In this document: one piece after another, positions 38,301 to 51,128 of the stretch
Numbering within the stretch: the first letter of the stretch is position 1
Layout of the letters: every line of letters begins with the position of its first letter
Origin: Oxytricha trifallax
Lineage: Eukaryota; Ciliophora; Spirotrichea; Sporadotrichida; Oxytrichidae
Length of the DNA stretch: 64,000 nt
Reading direction: 5' to 3'
NCBI GenBank assembly: GCA_000711775.1
Contig: ARYC01017196.1
Span: 25,658-89,657, forward strand
Translations under genes and position numbers: made by a program
The notes under the pieces: model-generated
What the model saw: only the letters and a program-made list of their open reading frames with translations
What the model was told of the DNA's origin: nothing
The model's database searches: none

Positions 38301-41300
38301 ATAAAATAGACTTTACTGATTATTGTAAAATTATAAATTATAATAGATTCAATAAAATATCAATAAATTAATAATAATATTATTTTTTTTATTTAGCAAT
38401 AAGATAGTACGTATATAGGTAATTAAGCTTCAAACGGAGGTATCGTATACAGTTCCGGTGAAACTACTGAGTTTAATCAATCTGTAGCTTTGAAATTTAC
38501 CAATGCTAATTTCACTAAATTTGTTTTTGCGAAAGTTTATTATGTAATTTTATATTTATAAATTACTAATTTCACTGGAAATTATGCGACATATGGATGC
38601 ATTTTTAATGCATAAGAAACTGTGATTATTGATATTGAATCTGCTACAATATTGATGTTAATTTAATTAATTACAGTGTTTTCGTTTTTTATAAAATTTT
38701 AAAAATTATTGATATTAATTTAGTTAAAGCGTTAAATATAAATATAAAAATAAAAATATCTTTATTTATTATTCTATAAATAAAAATTCATTTAAAAAAT
38801 TGACAATTAAAATATAAAAATAAAATATCGGGCAACATAGCGACAGGAGCCCTAATTCTGTATCTCTCAGGCACCACCACTTAAAACAGTGACGCAGATA
38901 AAGTGTTTAGATCTTCAATCACTCTTAAATCTTTGACTGTAACATATAATACAGCTGGAATTCTTAATAATATGGAGAGTGGAGGCTTCATATATGTTAG
39001 TCATCCTTATCTCAGCAGTTTATAATATTTTTCATATAAATTATGGCAATATTAGACATTTCACACTCATTTTAACAATATAAGTAGTATTTAATAATTA
39101 TATTATATTATAACTATCACAGATATTGCACTTACTAATAACTCAGTGGCTGGAGTCGCAAACGGTGGGTTCTTGTATATTGATCAAATTTATTAAGATG
39201 CAAAAGTGATTTTAAACACAAATTTGCTTGATTAGAATATATTCTATGATATATATTCCAATACCAAGGGGCAATTCATTTATGCTAGTGAGGTTGATTT
39301 ATATTTAAAATTAGATAAAATTTTTTTTATTTTATTAATGATTATGGTATTTTTTAGGTGAGTTATTTGTTATAGTTAGAATAAAATACTTGAATAAATA
39401 GTGGAAGTTAGATCAATTGTAAAAATATTTCTTGAAAAAATTTTTTAAAATTTGATATTTTCGTGAGCTTTTTTATATAATAATTTAGTTATCCTTTAAA
39501 ATGTAGTTTTAAAAAAAATATCTTAATTTAAAAGGGAATTAAAAAGGCATAATAGAGACATCAAGTAAAATTGAATTTTAGAATGGCAATTACTTTTTTG
39601 TTATCATAAAATTGATTTTTCATTGACTATAACTGATACTGTGGTTTAATGCTGGGCCTCGGGGACTTAACTCCCTGGTGGAGGAGCAATTTATTTCTCT
39701 TCAAGTGCTACAGATTTCTAATAAATTTTGAAAACTTTATACACACAAAAGTATTTGCTAGAGAATAAATCTTAGAATTTAAAAATCTTAGAATTTAAAA
39801 ATAATCTATAATTTAAGATTTCAGTGAGATGAACATGACGAACACAGATATATCTTATTGCTATACAAACACTTCAGGGGGTGCTCTATATGTCAGTCAT
39901 GTCAATGCAATAATCCAAAATACTGTAATCGAGTAAAATGTTGCAACTGTGGCTGGGGGAGCTATTTATTGCACACACTGTAAATTACAAGTAAACCATA
40001 ATCATAAGGTTATAATATAGCAAGTTTTACTCTATTTTGTAATAATTATGCTATCAACTTTTTCAATGTGTTGATAAAGTTTAAATAGTAGTGAAATGGA
40101 TAATAATATAGCATAAACTGGAGGGATGCTTATGATTGACAATTATCACCAAATTTATATCGATTCTTCGTCTATTACATATAATTAAGCTTCGTAAACT
40201 GGTGGAGCGATATCTATCATCAATTCAGATTCGACTATTAATTAATCATTCATTATAAATTTCTTTTACAATTATTCTTTTAATAAGTTTACTGTAATTA
40301 TTATAAAAATTAGAAACGACTATTGATACTGTTTCATTATTGGAAATATCAAATTGCCCTTACCTGTCCTGGAACTCAGCTGGCTCGCAGGGAGGGTTCT
40401 TGGGTGTTATAAGTTTGATCTCAAGTATTACGATATCTGACAGCAGTCTCACTGGAAATTACGCATAAACATCCTCAAACTCTATTATATAAAATTATCT
40501 CAATTCTAAAACGTAGTTCTATAATTGAATTTATTATTTAAATTAAATTAATGGACCACTATTGAGAGGTCAATTTTTTCAATTAACAGCTTTAAAGCTC
40601 AATTAATAAAAGAAAGTGTAACTTAAATAGTCAATTAATTTAGCAATACCAAATCGTACGGTGGAATCTTTTACATAGAATTGATGAATTAATTGGAAAT
40701 GACTGGCTTGAGTTTGACTGATTCTTCAGCAGATGTGGGAGCACTGCTTTACTCCATGTCAGCAAGTGATTTTTATATGTGTTTTGATTGATGAGGGTAT
40801 TGTTGGTGATTAGGGTTTATTTGAGCAAGGAAGTATCATTTTTATTCTAATTATGAAATTTTGAAAAATTAATATGATCATCATTTTAATACTCAACTTA
40901 TATGTTTTCAAATTTATATATATGTTAAGGCATTTTTATTAAAAAAAGATAAGTTTGAGAGGCATTTTTATCTGTTTTACATTTTTTTCATAAGTTATAA
41001 CTTTTCCTGATCGTTTTTATCAATTTAGATGATTGCATCTTTTTTAAAAATTGGCATTTATGCACAAATATTTTTGAAGTTTTCACAAAAAGTTATTTTC
41101 AAAATAAATTCAACACTTTAATTCCTTTTAGCTTGCGTTTTTTATTATCATATTTTCTTCCAAATAGAAAAAAGTTTGGTAACATAAGTAAAATTTAAAT
41201 GAAAAATATGTATAAAATGAGTGATTTTAAGGTGATTGATATCAACAATCATGTAATGATTTAGTCCTAGAAGTATTATAAATGGATATCAATCTTAAAA

Positions 41301-44300
41301 TTTTGTATTTCTAATTTCTATTAATTTTAGTACACCTATCAAATATGGGCATCTTTAAGAAGGTCAACCCTGTAAAGAGAAATGGAGAAAGTTTGCAAAA
41401 ACTGTATCAAATTTCAGAGATAGATTTCCATTTTAACCAATTAAATTCCATTAAATTAGTACTAAATTTGTTTTAATTTAATTAGTACCGGTACTAAATT
41501 TGTTAAATATTAATTGGTGCCAATTTAATAGTACCAAAGCTTAATTAGTGCCTAGTTTTACATTAATGAGGTTTTAATGGAAAAGTTCCAAAATTGTTCA
41601 AAACCTAATTGGTACCAGTACCAGTTTGAATTTTTTCTAAGTTGGTACCAAAACATTTAAAAAAATGGAGTTCCTAAGAATTAAAAGAAGATGCTTTCAT
41701 AAAATTAGCTATTCTAATTAAATAAGCAAAGCAAACAATTAATGTACTATCATTAAAATTTTCGTAATAAAATAATTTCTTCATATCATTTATGTAGATG
41801 TAGTGATGGTAAAAAATAAAATATTAAATATCTCAACCATGAAAATAATAAATAACATTGAATCTAACAACAAAAATGAAACAAATCAAAAAGAAACCCT
41901 AATCCCCAACATTACCCTCATCAATAAAAACACAAATAAAACTCAATAAGGAGTTTTGGGGTTTTGACTGCTTTACTCCATGTCAGCTAGTGATTTTTAC
42001 ATGTCTTAAATTACTGTAGTCTGTAACAGCAGCTTAGACATGCAGGATGTTTATGATTATTGGTTAATTAATAACACACAAAATTATAAATAAAGCATTG
42101 AAAATATTTGCTCTAATCATGTCTCCCATTAATATAAATGTAGTTTTTGTAATTTCATAAAAAAAAAAGTAAAGCATTTAAATTGAAAACTTAAAACATT
42201 TTTGCAATAACTAAACTCTACAAGCGCATTAAATTATTATTCCTCAGCTTTCTATTTCCTGATTGCTTCAAATATAACCTCAGAATATAATAGTTTTTCA
42301 TAATGTGCGGTTGCCGACCGAGGTGGAGTGTTTCAATTAGATGGCTCTGTTTTCACTGACTCAAAGAGTATTTATCAGTATAATCAACACATTTTTGTGT
42401 AAAATTCTATCTAATTTATTAGATTTTTAGTCAATTTATTATTTATTGAATGCTGCTATCAACGGTGGAGTATTTTCAATAAGTGAGCAAGAAAGTATAG
42501 TTAGTATTAAGGACAGTGAGTTTTACTATAATTACGCTCATAAGGGAGGTGTTTTTATCTTGACTGAGAAATCTTATACTATTTTCAATTCACTCTCTAT
42601 CCAATATAATTACATTACACAATCAAATAATTTAAAAGAATTTTAGTAAGTTATAGACTTTATGATAATTATGATTTATACACCAATTTCTTTTATAAAA
42701 ATAATCAAATTTATCAGTTTATTTATATAAACATAACTAATTTTTCTTATGCAAATTATACAACTAAGGCTTCTCGTCAGCAGGTGTGTTATTCGTAACA
42801 ACTGAAGCTTACTTTGAAATGCTTGCATGTGATATCCTAGAAAATCAAGCGAATTAAACTTCGTTCTTAGAAGTATTGCAGAGTAGCACAGCCAAAAATA
42901 TCACAATTATTAATACATTGATTTAGAAAAATAAGGCCATAAAGAATACTGTGTCATTCAAATTTACAAATAAATTTAAATACATTATTAATATCAAGTA
43001 ATTAATTGTAATTTAAGAATATAGAATCAAAGAAACATTTTAATGGTAAGAGTATTTTTTAATAATAGTTTAAATTATATAATCTTAATTTGATAATTGA
43101 TGTATGCTAACGTATACATATTAAAATCAACTTTCGATAGAAACATAGCTACAGAGCGTACTAAAAATATCTTCGTTGGATTCTCTAGTCTTTACATATA
43201 TATTAGATAATAAAATTTACTATATAATTGCTTTGAACTATGTTTGCTTAATGAATTTATAATAATTAAACATAATGAACTCAAATTTCAAAGATTATAC
43301 TTATACCAATATGACATCATAATCTTTAAAAGAGAATACTTTAGGAGCATTTTTATTTGTCACTTTTGATGCTAAAGTATATCTCAGGAAGTGTAACTTC
43401 TACAATGGAGTCACTTATTAAGGTTTATTTGTTGTATGTGTTTAATTATAAAATTTTTGGGATCAAAAGAAAATTTGAAGGAATATTTTGACTCACTAAA
43501 TTTTTAAATTTAGGTGGTGCGATATATCTATCTGGAAAAGCAGATGTAGAAATGCTGAATTCTGAACTCAAAAATAACTATGCAGCCACCTACGGAGGTG
43601 GGGTTTACGCAGAGGGTTTTTCGAGTTTTAGAGTGGCTGAGACTTCAACCATCGCTAACAATCGAGGACTATAATCTGGGGATGACTTCTACATGACTAA
43701 TAGTTTATTACACTTTTATTCAATTAATTCTTGATATAGTTGTTTTTCTCAAATAATGCCATATATACTCTATATAATTTAAACTTAATAGTGATTACAC
43801 ATTTGAAGTAGAAGAGACTACATTTACCAATCCAAATGCCACAACTTCAATTTACGCTAACTCCATCTCTCTTAAACTTAATAAAGCCACTTTTAATGAA
43901 ATTGCTAATGTTGGTGGTAGTAGTGAATTATTTTTAGTTATCTATATTCCTCACTATTTTCTTTCGCTATAAGAATATAAAAAAATATAAATAAAAGGAA
44001 TTTGGAGCAGCCATTTAATGTATTGACTGCAATAAATTAAACATAAGCAATACATTATTCAATAAATGTAAAAGTTAGAAAGGAGGTAGTGTTTATATTT
44101 AAGAAAGTGAAAATAACAAAAATGTTAGTGATAAGAAAGTTAGTTATTCCCCAATTGAATTTAATAAAATTAACCAAAACCTTAAAATTTATTATAGAGA
44201 TTTAAGATATTTCCATTTCTTCATTGAATGATATACATTGATTTTAGAATACTACCTGATAAACTCAACTTTCAACAATTCCTAAGCATATTAAGGGGGT

Positions 44301-47300
44301 TCACTATATTTAGATAATATATAAAATATGACTATCGCAAACACTAAATTTAATAATTCTAAAGCTTCGAATTCAACTGTTGATACTGAAACTTATGGAA
44401 TTGGAGGAGCAATATACTCAATAATTTTTAATGATTTTCTTAATATAAAATTTGATCAAAAATAGTGATTATAAATTACACTTTATAAATCATATTGACT
44501 ATACATGCGATGAATATAATTTGAATTGTTAGCTTAACATCAACAATAAAAGTAGTTTCTAAAATTGCTCAGCTGAAGTGAAGGGTGGAGGCATTTTCTG
44601 GGATGTGCTAGAACCTAAATCCTCAACTGATCTAACTTTCAAGAAGAATTATGCCTACTTGTACGGTAATGATTGAGTATTTAAGTTAATTTATATTGAT
44701 TTGATAGAATCGATTCAAAAACTTTAGGCTTGAAGTATTAATTCATTAATTTATTAATGATAAAGCCTGTTTTGCTTAAAAATTGGCATCAGTAACTTAA
44801 GCACAATACCAAGCTCATCTAATAAAACTAGGTATCATGAGTGCAGATGACATAACTCTGAGATAACTCCAGTCCTCAAGTTTAACTGTGAGTAAAAATA
44901 TGTCTGATGTGCAGAGTGGAGGAGTCATTCCAACTACTTACCTTGCGCATGTTGATTAATATGATTAGATAGTAGGAGATGATTTTAATTCAAAAGTTCG
45001 TGTGTAGGTTGATGCTACTTACTCAGCTGATACTAAAGCTAAATATAGTGCTATTATAGAGGGAACCAGCAGCTTCACATCTATGGCTGGTGTCGTTTAA
45101 ATTGAAGATTTTGACGTATTATACCATATATATGGTGTTTTCAATTGATTTATAAAATTAAGATGTGACATTTGCAGCTTCCCCAGGATACACATATAGA
45201 ATATCCTTTTCTACTGATGGTATAGATCAAACAAAAGTTGCAAATAAAGCTTACAAGACTGAGCAAAAGATCTCCGACATTGACTTCAAATTGACTTTGG
45301 CACTTAGAAATTGTTCGGTTGGTGAGTATTTTACAACGGCTGGTAAATGTATATCGTGCCCTAATGAGACTAGTTTCAGTTTAGTATAAATGAAAGAGCC
45401 TGGTGATTGTATTGATCGATCATATATAAAATCTACACTTTAGTATTTATTTATTTGGAATTTATGGAAGTAAATTATGTCAATACTGAGTGTCCTACAG
45501 AAAAGGCAGTGTGTAATGGAGGTTCAAACATAGGCCCTAAGCCTGGTTACTGGAGAAAAAATAATTACACTTCAACTTTCGTTAAATGTCTAAACACCGC
45601 TGCTTGTTTGGGAATGATTGCTCCAGATTATGATCCCCAGGGTTCCTGCTATGATGGCTACTAGAGTATCCTTTGTGCTTCATAAAATTTGCATAATATT
45701 GAATTTTTTTTTGTGCTGACTGTGTACCAGGATACAGTCGCTCATCAGACTACAAATGCGCAGAATGCCCAGATGCTTTTCTTAATGTTTTAAGGCTCGG
45801 AGCTATTTTAATATTTGCAGTTGGGCTTGTAGTATTTATGATAAGAAGTACTTTGAGTGGAGCTAAGGACAAAAATAATGTTACAAGTATTTATGTCAAG
45901 ATTCTTATGAACCATATTTAGTTGATTTGAACTTTTCTACTGTAATATAAACGAAAGCAATAAAAAATTAATTATTTTAATTGATAGTGCTTACTGCTTC
46001 GTTCAAGTTTGATTGGCCAGACTCTGTAAAAGATTTATTCGATTCTGCAAAACCAATTGCTTCAGCCTCTACCTAAGTTATTTCTGTGGATTGCTTCCTG
46101 ACTGCTAAAGTCGCAAGTAAAGATTCACTCTTTTTAAAAGCATTTTTTAGTATTGATCACTTCATTTATACCATATTATATTATCATATATCATTCATAA
46201 CTTATATCAATTTTCTAAAACTCTCCTATGCATCCACTGAAGTAAAATAAGACACTTCTCCTACCCGTATTTTTTACTATAAATTAGTGATGCTAGCATT
46301 AATGCCATTCATAGTAGCATCCTTTGCTTTTGGATTTTGGTTTGTTTATTAATGCATTCGAGGTAAGAAGAGGGTTGGAAAAGTTGGAGGTAAAGCTATG
46401 AGTACACTTGTCATTGTACTTTTCTTGATACATCCAAGCATTTAATGCTTTGTAAATAGTTTTACTTAAATTTAAAAGAGTAAAAAAAACCATTCACAGT
46501 TATTTAAATTTTGATAGTCCAGTATATGTTCTTCAACTTCAAATGCATAGACGTAGATGAAGATTCAAGAGTATAAGACGACCTTGAGATTGTTTGCTGG
46601 ACATCAGCTCATAAACTCTACTCACTCTTCGTCGCAGTGCCTAGCATGATTGTATGGGGTCTTGGTATCCCATTCTTTGCTTTTTTGTTACTAACTAAAG
46701 TTAGACTAATTCTTGATAAAATTGAGAGTAGAGAGAGGCTTGGATTCCTCTATAGAGGTTATAGAAAGCAATTCTATTTCTGGGAGATTATAATTATGTA
46801 TAGAAAGATAGCACTTATATTCATATCACAAGTATAAATTCTTTATTATTTAAAACCATGCCATTATAGCATTTAACTATTCAACAATCATGGGATCGTA
46901 AAAACTAATTTTATATAGGTAAATTTCTATAAAAATATATAATCTAATTAATTTTTCATATCAGTCTTTGTAAGCACCTACGGAGTAATAGCTCAAGCTT
47001 TAATAGTCTTCATCTTACTGATTGTTTTCCTATTTTTCAACATTAAAAAGCAGCCCTTTTAAACTTTGGCTCTCAATGACTTAGAAACCTTGTCGTTACT
47101 CACTAGCATGATTACTATCTACTGTGGTCTCTTCTTTGTCAGTAGTATGCCACAAGAGTATAAATTATAACATTTATATGGGTATTTCAATTATGAATAG
47201 ATACAAATAAAACGCAATATCTCAATATATATATTTATTATACATAGACGAATTACCAGATTTAGGAGAAGGGGCTTTGCAATTAGATGAGAACACAAAA

Positions 47301-50176
47301 CTCTTTTTCTTTTCAATGATTATGATTTCAAATATAGCGTTTTTCTCATTTTTTGGAATGAAAATGTACCAGGAAGTTAAGCAGAAATTCAGAGCAAAAG
47401 CCTCCAAGTTGTTATATTTATTCATTTTAACGATTATGATTAGATAGTTCAATAAAAAACTATAAAAAGTTGTATATGATTCTATGTTTATGTGGAAATC
47501 GATAGAAACTTCAAGACGAAATGGACCAGCATAAATTAGCAGAAGAAAATGAATTTTTAAGAGAAGAGTATTTCAAAAGTAAGTTTATGCTAATTTGCTT
47601 CAATATGATTGAATTTAATGACAAATTACTAGTATTTTCAAGAATTTTATGCTAATTATTAACACTCTTATATAGTAATTGAGTAAATTAAGAAAGTTTA
47701 CTATGAGGGAGATTTGATATTAAGTTCCCACTCCATAGAAAAAGTCATGATTTATTTGGATCCTAAGAATTTGAAAAACTTAGCTGGTTTTGATAAGAAA
47801 ATTGAGAAAGATATCTTGGAAAAGATTGATAAAAGGTAACAAAGAGATATCATTAATCAATAATTAATTTTTATTGATATAAATTATTCTCATTTGATAT
47901 AAAAATCAAAATTTAATGGTAATTAGGAGGTCTGTAATTTTTATATTTTAAATAAAGTACAATATTTAGGAAATTAATATTTTAAAATTTATAATCAAAG
48001 AAAGAGAGATAAACTGAAAATAGATTAGATAATGCTAAAGAAAGACATATAGTAGACTAGATAAAACACAGATATTAGCAAAAAAGAGAAAAATAAAGCG
48101 AATGTCAAGAAAACTGTGAAAATTGGTGCTTAAAATACCACTACAACAAAAGGAAAACTCATTGATCATTCAACCTCAGGAAAAGTATTATAATTAAATG
48201 ATGCTTTTATTATAAAGATTCGATGTCATTGGACAACAGCAGAGACAATCACCACCGTCATATAAACTAAGAAGGAATTGACTTCGACAATGATCATTAA
48301 GAAATTTACAGATTGACTAACTCTGAGGACAATGACCCACCCACAAATAGCAACAGATTTTATGGCACTTAGAACAAACAGAAATTGCTATCTGTTGATA
48401 TTGACATGTTTAATAATTTATGATTTACTTTTAAATTTCCTTGTAAAATCGTTGAAATGTTTGAACGGGAAGATAACAGAGACTACAATGGATCTTCATC
48501 AATCTCAAATTACTACCAAAATGATAGGAATAATTCTGGCTTGAATTTGCAATAATAATCATATAGATTTAAAGAACAAAAAGTACATCCAGTTGGTGGC
48601 AGCAATCAAATGAAATCTTTATAATACGATAATAATCATCTCATGACACCTATTGTCAGCAGCGGGAAATACGCTCAGAATAATTTCAAAAGCTAAGTCA
48701 TTCAGAAACATCAGACTATATTAGAAAATATATGTTTTATATATAAATTATACAATTAATGAATATATTATTATCATATAAGAGAAGGTTTCATAGATTA
48801 ATTACTAGGAATAGCTAAATTCATCCACAGTCAACTACAATTAAAATGATACTGCAGATGATGATCTAGTTATAAAATCTAAGAAGTCAACTTTATCAAA
48901 TAGTATTTTAAGCCAATTTTTTCATACTGTATTCTCCAGATTTAATCTCAAAATAATAATTATATAAAGTGATTATAATTCCATTTATATAACTGACCCA
49001 ATAAATGAAACTATTCTTAACAAGAACACGAGCAATCACGATTCCATGAACGATTTCCTTAATACTGAATTAATTATGAAGAATCAGGAAATATCCGATC
49101 CAATAAATAAAATCATGATTCGACCTAAGGAAAACTTCAAGGAATTACAGAAAAGAAGGAAGCAAAGGCAGTACCAAGATAATCATCTGGGTGGTGGTCA
49201 TGAGAAACTCAGAAACGTAAAAGAAACTAATAATAAACATGATCAAGACAATCAAGATCAGGGCTTGAAGAAATAGAAAGCAGGCATTGCTTTAATATAA
49301 TATAAAATTGTATGTTAAGTTAACTTAATTCCACTAAATATATGAGTGTTAAATATAATATATGAAGAATATATCAATATTAATATGAAACTAAAATTTT
49401 GAGTAAAAATGATTCATTTGATAAAATTTAATGTATATATATAAACATTGCTCAAAGCAATATAAAATCAGGAAAGGAAAATTATTAATAATTTAAATTT
49501 TTTATTATTTTTAGGATAAGAGAGATCAAGCAGCATAGAAATTAGATAATCCTGCTTATGATGTAAAAAGATCAGAGAGCAGCAAAAGCATGAGTTGATT
49601 AGTATTTATTTTATAACAAATTTATCATAAAATTAACATTTTATGAAATGAGTCCCATTAAAAGCAGAAAACTAAAAACAATTGGGTCAAAGCTTTTGGA
49701 TTTAGACCTGGACTTAGACTATTAGGAGTTAAATCAGGAATCTAACTTAAATTCTGCAAGAAATGATGATGATAAGAAAATTGCTTTTGATAAAGATGAT
49801 AATTAATCACAATTGTCTTCTAATGAGGGCGACAAAGATAAGCCAGTCCAAGATTTTAATAATAATAATTATAATAATCATTTATAAAATCTTTTAATTA
49901 ATATTAAAAAGATGAATATTTTTATTTTAATAGAAGATTCATTCTTAGATTAAGATAGAGATAATTCACATTAAGAAATCTAAGATAATAGTGATTAGCT
50001 AAAAATATAAGTATAGTAAAATAGTCAAGATGGACTTCAATTTTAAGATTCCCAGGTCTCATCATAATTATTATAATATTTATTAATAATATGTGAATTA
50101 ATATAATTTTTCTAGATTTTATTCATCAAGATATCAACAACAAGAAAATTTGTTTAAATCTCCACAAGATTTGTGA
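35331..50176 (+). CDS. Giant Pmp-like repeat protein with multi-pass membrane domain, many MDSs
   Basis: The ATG at 35331 gives a likely signal peptide (MLINFTIILCIQF...SNALF). From 35550 to about 45100 plus-strand segments carry G-G-x-x-Y repeats (GEQGGIFYIKN, AQYGGAIYCKACT, TYGGGVYAEGF, VKGGGIFWDV). A Cys-rich stretch follows at 45160-45780 (NCSVGEYFTTAGKCISCP; CVPGYSRSSDYKCAECP). From 45780 to 47450 there are about eight hydrophobic helices, including LGAILIFAVGLVVFMI, LVMLALMPFIVASFAFGFWF, SMIVWGLGIPFFAFLLL, ALIVFILLIVFLFF and MIMISNIAFFSFFG. The GFLYRGYRKQFYFWEIIIMYRK block recalls the C-terminal domain I associate with large ciliate surface proteins. The 47.5-50.2 kb tail is Gln/Asn/Lys-rich and presumably cytoplasmic, ending SPQDL and TGA at 50174-50176. 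Extracellular adhesion or sensing is an inference. A TBE relic interrupts it at 40.8-42.0 kb. Confidence 0.65.
40743..40780 (+). repeat. Left copy of 38-bp imperfect direct repeat (long pointer candidate)
   Basis: Coding DNA (LLYSMSASDFYM) is duplicated at 41967-42004 with two differences, GCA/GCT and TAT/TAC, both synonymous. It directly abuts the left end of the TBE-like relic. Confidence 0.8.
40781..41966. mobile_element. Diverged, internally deleted TBE-like element
   Basis: The right end is CAAAACCCCAAAACTCC on the minus strand, followed by TTATTGAG and ATTGATGAGGGTAATGTTGGG, a diverged version of the TBE terminal repeat at 21171-21255. The left end carries the inner part of the same repeat (GATGAGGGTATTGTTGG) but lacks the outer 30 or so telomere-like bases. 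Internally, 41330-41680 is related in inverted orientation to 18880-19210 of the full TBE (GGTCAACCCTGTAAAG and the AATTGGTACCAGTACC-type repeats). No kinase, middle or transposase gene remains. It is flanked by a 38-bp direct repeat, not by a 3-bp target duplication. Confidence 0.8.
41967..42004 (+). repeat. Right copy of 38-bp imperfect direct repeat
   Basis: Same 12-residue coding sequence as 40743-40780. Only this copy continues into the downstream gene (FYMSQITVVCNSS); the left copy runs into a TGA inside the relic. Recombination between the copies would restore the gene. Confidence 0.8.
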
Positions 50177-51128
50177 TTAATTAAAGCTATTATAACAATC
50201 GAAAAGTAGATAAGAAAATTATATTGATATTATAACAATGATTATTACACAATGATTACATTTTACAAATAAATTTCTTAAATTTAACATTCAATTAATT
50301 AATTTTACAAATTTTTTATGATTTTATGCGATAATTTAATATTTTAGTTAAATATTAATTTAATTATTTTAGTTAAATAGTACAGATAATTGTGTCATAT
50401 TTGATAGTTTCGATTGTTTTTAAATGCATAGAGAAAGAGTAATTGATAATTATATATAATAACATATTAAAATCATGTAAGTTATAAATTATATTTAATT
50501 AAATATTTAGTCAAAATTTATCTCCTTAATTGAACTTTCTATATATTTTATTATTTATCACTTAAGTTTTTAAAGGGTAAAGCCTAATGAATTTTAAAAC
50601 ATTGTATCAAAGTCAAATGGAAAAAACATTAATAAAATTTAAAGAATTTATTTTAGAATAATACTAATTTAAGCTTTATAAATTATAAATATCAAAGTTA
50701 GCAACTACATAAGTAAATATTAGCCGTCCCAAACTAAAAATAGTTTCATATCTACTAGAAAACATCAGTAAATTCATAAATACTTAGTAAAACAACAGGA
50801 AAAAGAAATTTATTTTCGATAATTAATAGTCATTAACAAAATCTAAGGAATAATACTTTATTTGTATATAAAATCATGAAAAATATTTATATGTTATAGA
50901 TTTTAATAATTTTTTACCCTAAAATTTCTCTGTAAATGCTAACTGTAATGAGAAATAATAGTCACAAGATGGAGTTCAATAATCAACAGTAGTTGCTGCT
51001 GATAGTAACCTAAATATAAATTTTGCCGATTCCATGACTTTACCTTTATATAATATTGACAGATTTCTCATATTTTTAACACTTTATTGATTTTTGACTT
51101 TAATTAAAACTATTTAATATATATTTCA
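50177..51128. other. AT-rich intergenic region
   Basis: Between the stop of the giant surface protein and the kynureninase start. No family motif or convincing frame was found; a few short Gln-rich frames appear but cannot be told from chance in AT-rich DNA. It should include the kynureninase 5' flank. Confidence 0.35.

Noticed and set aside
46299-46493. Minus-strand frame opposite the membrane domain
   Set aside because: It is antisense to a clear transmembrane segment of the giant surface protein.
1255-50176. Bacterial (chlamydial-type) Pmp autotransporters
   Set aside because: Only the short G-G-x-x-Y repeat is similar. The genetic code, IES structure and C-terminal membrane domains show ciliate genes; no autotransporter barrel is present.
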